A stretch of 8,412 nt of DNA from Candidatus Glassiibacteriota bacterium. GTDB lineage: Bacteria > Gemmatimonadota > Glassbacteria > GWA2-58-10. Each line of letters opens with the position of its first letter. Position 1 is the stretch's first letter. The stretch covers positions 1 to 8,412 of the forward strand of contig JAFGTO010000155.1 of the NCBI GenBank assembly GCA_016934095.1, read 5' to 3'. The notes under the pieces are model-generated. The model searched no databases. It worked only from the letters and a program-made list of their open reading frames with translations, and was not told where the DNA came from. Made by a program: the position numbers and the translations under genes. This document shows positions 5,259-8,412 of this stretch, in pieces.

Positions 5259-7499
5259 CTAGTCCTCCAGGCGGGCCTCTTTCATTCCCTCGACCGGGAC
5301 ATTGTTGGCTGCGGCGTACTCCCTGAGCCGCTCACCGAGCTTGACCCGCCAGCCCTCCAGGTCCATCCGCTGGAAAGGAGCGCTCATGTAATCCAGGCCC
5401 GGGCGCCGGTCGGCGAAATGGTCCTTGACGTCATCCAGCACGTGCACGAAATTCCTGCCGCCCACGCTGCGGCATTTCTCGTAGCGGCTTTTCTCCCAGA
5501 CCCGGGTCAGCTCATCCATCACCCACTTCCCCTTCTCCAGCACCTGGCCAGCCAGGTTGTAGGCTTCCACCAGGGCGGCCACCGCAGCCGCAGGCTCGTT
5601 CCCGGCAGCCCGCTCCGCGGCCCGGGCCAGGTAGTCCTCGACCCTCTCCAGGGCCAGCGCCGTATGGATGGCGTACTTCTCCAGGTAGGCTATCGAGAGC
5701 AGGGCCTCCAGGTTGTAGCGGTTGCGGCTGACCCTCGAGAGGTTGCGGTTCAAGAGCTGGACCAGACGCTCGTTGCCCGGCTCGATAGCCGCGGCCCGGT
5801 CGAGCTTCTCGCGGTACCTGGCGCTGAACGAGCGCTCGAGCTCCAGGCTGCCCGGCCCGGGCAGGGCCGGGGTGTCGAGTGTCAGGTCGTGGCGGGTGGT
5901 GCCGATCCCCTTGCCGCGGGAGTTGCCGTAACCCGGCCCCCGTTCTTTCGAGACCACCTGGTCCCAGAGGTCTTCGTAGAACCTGGCCCCCTCGATCAGC
6001 AGCCGGTACACTTCGACCATGTCCGGGCTGTCCGGGCCGTAGAATACATCCATGAAATCCGCCACGCTCTGGTCCAGGGCCGGCTTGCCCACGGTCCAGC
6101 CGTACTGGGTAACAGTGGCCCAGCCCAGCCAGAAAGTCTCATCGTGCAGGCCGGAGTCATCCCAGGCCGCGGCGAAAGTGCCGATCGGGTCCGCTCCTGC
6201 GGCCAGGCCGGCCGGGACAGTGTTCATCGCATCCTGCAGCCTGCCGGAGGTGCTCCTGCCGCGGTAGGTGGTGGAAAAGAAGTTGGGGAACAGCAGCTCC
6301 GCCCCCTGCATCGAGCTGTAGGCAAGCTGCCTCATGCCGATCTTCTTCTGAAAGGCCAGGTATTCCGGTTCCCTGCCCATGATCCCGTTGATTATGTCCG
6401 GGGCCAGCATGGGGATGTCCTTACCCAGCAGCGGGTACTCGACCCAGGCCAGCATGCGCCTTCCCCGCTCGGCCAGCCAGGCGTGCACCCGGCTGGCGTA
6501 TTCCGCCCAGGTCCGGCTGCGGTTCTCGACGTTGTAAGGCCTCTTCTTCCGGCACTTCTCGCAGGTTCCGGCGTAGTAGACCTCATCAGTGGACACGTGG
6601 AAATATTTCACCCCCGGGGTGGCATCGATCATGTCCTGGTACATGTCGAGGATCAGGGCGATCGCCTCCTCATCGCACATGCAGGCCTGGTAGTTGCTGC
6701 CGTCCGCCCGCAGGTGTGCGAATTCCGGGTGCTTGAGCACGTAAGCCAGGTGGGCCGGGGCCTGCACCACCGGCACGAGCTGGATGAAGCGCTCCAGTGC
6801 ATAGGCGGTCAGCTCCTGCATCTCTGCCCTGGTGAAAGCCCCCGGCGCCCCTATCACCGGGTGCCGCGGGTATTCGTACTTGTCCTCGATCTCGAAACCG
6901 ATCGCATTCACCTTGAAAAAGGCCGCCTGGTCGAGATAGCGTTTCAGGGTCTCCGGCCTGTCCTGGTGGTGCTTGGTGTCCCAGTGGATGAAGCGCAGCT
7001 CCAGGTCCGGCCAGTCGATGATCGTACCCCCGGGCAGAGTGCACCTGCCGGGGGCGGTCCTGCGCATGAGCTGCAGCAGGCTCTGCACCCCGTAGAAAAG
7101 GCCCTGGTCGCTGTTACCCTTGATGGAGATCCCCTCCGGGCCCATGGCCAGCCTGTAGCCCTGCCCGTTAAGGGCCGGGTCTTCCGACCCTTTCACCGTG
7201 CCCGGCACCACCTCGAGCACTACCTTTGCAGCGCCGGTGCCGCTGAAATCCAGCCCGTGCAGCCCGGCCGCGCCACGTCGCAGACTCTCCGCCGCCCGGC
7301 TGCCGCCCGCGCGTGAATCGATGCCCCAGGTCCGGTCGACCTCGAAATCCCCCTGCCGCAGCTCGATCCGCTGCGGGGCCGGGATCAGCGAGTAACCCCT
7401 GGCCCTCAGGTCGTTGACAAAGCCGAACGAATCACTGTGGGTAAAGCAAAAGACCAGCAGGGCAGCCAGGCCGCCCTGCACCCGAACAAAGCTCCTCAT
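5259..7499 (-). CDS. Exported glycoside hydrolase family 20 (beta-N-acetylhexosaminidase-like)
   Basis: A 746-residue protein. After a signal peptide (positive n-region MRSFVR, hydrophobic 11-19, cut probably near 21-27) comes the small GH20b domain (about 37-162), ending in NSDQGLFYGVQSLLQL (129-144). The catalytic barrel follows (about 165-520). R169 fits the conserved sugar-binding Arg. PAH (248-250) corresponds to the usual PGH. HVSTDE (301-306) is the H-x-G-x-D-E catalytic motif with Ser for Gly; D305 would position the substrate acetamido group and E306 would be the acid/base. A helical region of about 195 residues (550-746) forms the C-terminus. The expected reaction is removal of terminal GlcNAc or GalNAc outside the cytoplasm, by substrate-assisted catalysis. 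Four cysteines near the active site (273, 275, 313, 316, the last two as CEKC) suggest a metal site or disulfides. The start ATG at 7499 has GGGAG (7511-7507) seven bases upstream. The exact sugar specificity is not decidable. Confidence 0.9.
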   Translation of the reverse strand: MRSFVRVQGGLAALLVFCFTHSDSFGFVNDLRARGYSLIPAPQRIELRQGDFEVDRTWGIDSRAGGSRAAESLRRGAAGLHGLDFSGTGAAKVVLEVVPGTVKGSEDPALNGQGYRLAMGPEGISIKGNSDQGLFYGVQSLLQLMRRTAPGRCTLPGGTIIDWPDLELRFIHWDTKHHQDRPETLKRYLDQAAFFKVNAIGFEIEDKYEYPRHPVIGAPGAFTRAEMQELTAYALERFIQLVPVVQAPAHLAYVLKHPEFAHLRADGSNYQACMCDEEAIALILDMYQDMIDATPGVKYFHVSTDEVYYAGTCEKCRKKRPYNVENRSRTWAEYASRVHAWLAERGRRMLAWVEYPLLGKDIPMLAPDIINGIMGREPEYLAFQKKIGMRQLAYSSMQGAELLFPNFFSTTYRGRSTSGRLQDAMNTVPAGLAAGADPIGTFAAAWDDSGLHDETFWLGWATVTQYGWTVGKPALDQSVADFMDVFYGPDSPDMVEVYRLLIEGARFYEDLWDQVVSKERGPGYGNSRGKGIGTTRHDLTLDTPALPGPGSLELERSFSARYREKLDRAAAIEPGNERLVQLLNRNLSRVSRNRYNLEALLSIAYLEKYAIHTALALERVEDYLARAAERAAGNEPAAAVAALVEAYNLAGQVLEKGKWVMDELTRVWEKSRYEKCRSVGGRNFVHVLDDVKDHFADRRPGLDYMSAPFQRMDLEGWRVKLGERLREYAAANNVPVEGMKEARLED

Positions 7500-7551
7500 G
7501 ACAACGCTCCCTGGTTGATGTTTGTCCGGCCTTTCCGCGCCGGCGGTTATA

Positions 7552-7669
7552 AAGTTTATTAAGACAAAATATTCCGGTATCTGAAAATGTTTTGCTTTGC
7601 CTGTCGAAGCAACCTTTTTCTTCGCCGGTGGCTGGAACCGTGAAGTTTATTCCTTGATTTAAGTTTATT
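7552..7669. repeat. Three direct copies of AAGTTTATT in the GH20/ZIP divergent region
   Basis: The 9-mer AAGTTTATT occurs at 7552-7560, 7643-7651 and 7661-7669. The last two start 18 bases apart: one lies just upstream of the -35 box at 7654 and the other inside the promoter spacer. The placement suggests an operator for the ZIP gene. The first copy lies about 55 bases upstream of the GH20 start. The motif is AT-rich, so chance recurrence cannot be excluded. Confidence 0.45.
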
Positions 7670-7682
7670 TTCCGACTATCAT
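7654..7682 (+). promoter_or_regulatory. Sigma70-type promoter of the ZIP transporter gene
   Basis: TTGATT (7654-7659), a 17-base spacer and TATCAT (7677-7682) give a good -35/-10 match with ideal spacing. Transcription would start near 7689 and leave a leader of about 165 bases. I could not find an equally good promoter for the GH20 gene on the other strand between 7500 and 7720. Confidence 0.55.
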
Positions 7683-7728
7683 ATCCGGGAGTAATTGCAG
7701 CCGGACCGGGTTGGCGCAGGGCGATCAA

Positions 7729-7794
7729 GGGAGCCGGTCTCCCCGGTGAGCTGAACCGAGTGAGCATTCCCCGCGGCCTGCCGCACCGTTCAGC
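7729..7794 (+). other. Foldable 5' leader of the ZIP transporter gene
   Basis: Two nested structures are visible. GGGAG (7729-7733) pairs with CTCCC (7739-7743). GCTGAAC (7750-7756) pairs with GTTCAGC (7788-7794), enclosing the hairpin GCGGC (7773-7777)/GCCGC (7780-7784). The position, in the untranslated leader of a metal transporter, allows a regulatory RNA. I found no match to the conserved cores of the Mn2+ (yybP-ykoY), Ni/Co or cobalamin riboswitches as I remember them. Confidence 0.35.
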
Positions 7795-7852
7795 GGGCGA
7801 AGATGAACAATTAAAAATGCTTTATTGACCCCTCGGCAGGGAGCATGAGTCC

Positions 7853-8412
7853 GTGGAAAACCAGCTCCTCGAATTCTTTCAGCAGTATTCTCCTGTCGTC
7901 CAGGCATTGATCGGGACGCTGTTCACCTGCTTTGTCACTGCGGCAGGGTCCTCGCTGGTGTTTTTCACCAGGAGTTACAACCAGAAAGTCATGGATGGCC
8001 TGCTGGGCCTGGCTGCGGGGGTGATGATCGCGGCCAGCTACTGGTCGCTGCTTGCCCCGGCGATTGAGATGTCCGACGGCGACTGGAAGCCGGCCGCTAT
8101 CGGCTTCCTGGTCGGGGGCCTTTTCCTCTATCTGATCGACAGGGTGCTGCCCCACCTTCACCTGGGGCTGGACATCTCCGAGGCGGAGGGTATCAAGACT
8201 TCCTGGAGGCGCAGTGTCCTGCTGGTAATGGCGATCACCCTGCACAACATCCCGGAGGGGCTGGCAGTGGGCGTGGCTTTCGGAGCCACGGCGCACGCCG
8301 CCGACCCGGCGATGGCCAAAGAAATGGTGCTCGGCGGGATCGCCCTGGCGATCGGCATCGGCCTGCAGAATTTCCCGGAGGGCCTGGCGGTCTCGATGCC
8401 GCTTCGCAGGGA
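7853..8412 (+). CDS. ZIP-family divalent metal transporter, GufA-like (partial, C-terminus beyond window)
   Basis: The first 186 codons of an inner-membrane ZIP transporter, expected to take up Zn2+ or related divalent metals into the cytoplasm. Membrane spans are visible at about 15-38, 46-68, 80-99, 120-143 and 157-183. The two family signatures are present: HNIPEG (131-136) in the fourth span and QNFPEG (172-177) in the fifth, whose His/Asn/Glu side chains line the metal path. A short loop (about 100-119) with PHLHLG (100-105) could bind metal. Full-length relatives have about 250-270 residues and eight spans, so the last three are missing. The start is GTG at 7853 with GGGAG (7839-7843) nine bases upstream. 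The ATG at 7845 is in another frame and soon hits a stop. Upstream lie a promoter and a foldable leader. Substrate preference cannot be read from the sequence. Confidence 0.9.
   Translation, partial: MENQLLEFFQQYSPVVQALIGTLFTCFVTAAGSSLVFFTRSYNQKVMDGLLGLAAGVMIAASYWSLLAPAIEMSDGDWKPAAIGFLVGGLFLYLIDRVLPHLHLGLDISEAEGIKTSWRRSVLLVMAITLHNIPEGLAVGVAFGATAHAADPAMAKEMVLGGIALAIGIGLQNFPEGLAVSMPLRR

Noticed and set aside
5244..7316. A 690-codon open frame on the plus strand opposite the GH20 gene
   Set aside because: Its translation has no recognisable domain, is rich in Pro, Gly, His and Arg, and lies wholly antisense to a gene with clear GH20 motifs. Long antisense frames are common in GC-rich coding DNA.
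666..7751. The 11-mer CCCCGGTGAGC occurs at both 666-676 and 7741-7751
   Set aside because: It is antisense to the MBL leader but sense in the ZIP leader and is not extended on either side, so a chance match in GC-rich DNA is more likely than a shared element.
7689..7852. Known metal riboswitch (yybP-ykoY or Ni/Co type) in the ZIP leader
   Set aside because: The conserved core sequences I remember for these classes are not present, so only an unnamed foldable leader is reported.

Overview
This window of about 60% GC reads as a chromosomal segment from a Gram-negative-type bacterium. Three genes encode exported or lipid-anchored proteins. Two genes start with TTG and one with GTG, each behind a GGGAG-type ribosome binding site. 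GC-rich hairpin repeats sit between genes. The gene content (DUF2264 protein, exported family 20 hexosaminidase, lipobox proteins) resembles uncultured polysaccharide-degrading bacteria of the FCB group or neighbouring phyla such as Latescibacterota or Glassbacteria. That placement is a guess from gene content, not from any marker gene.

Layout: (1) 1-569, minus strand: the first 189 codons of a putative metallo-beta-lactamase-fold lipoprotein, cut by the window edge. It has a strong sigma70-type promoter and a GC-rich foldable leader. (2) 937-2615, plus strand: a two-gene operon with an ATGA overlap. A stand-alone cyclic-nucleotide-binding-domain protein without a DNA-binding domain is followed by an AI-2E/PerM-family membrane transporter. 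(3) 2772-4796, plus strand: an exported DUF2264 protein, probably carbohydrate-active. (4) 4797-5258: no gene, but several hairpin repeats and a strong terminator. (5) 5259-7499, minus strand: an exported GH20 beta-N-acetylhexosaminidase, convergent with the DUF2264 gene. (6) 7500-7852: a divergent intergenic region with a sigma70-type promoter bracketed by copies of a 9-mer, then a foldable leader. (7) 7853-8412, plus strand: the N-terminal two thirds of a ZIP-family (GufA-like) metal transporter, cut by the window edge.

How the genes fit together: the DUF2264 protein and the GH20 enzyme would both act outside the cytoplasm on glycans. They face each other and are not one operon, so any joint role is inferred. 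The soluble CNB-domain protein and the AI-2E transporter are translationally coupled and most likely work together, for example as a nucleotide-gated transporter. That pair is the best candidate here for an undescribed functional unit. I found no CRISPR array, tRNA, rRNA, transposase gene, phage gene or recognisable defence system.
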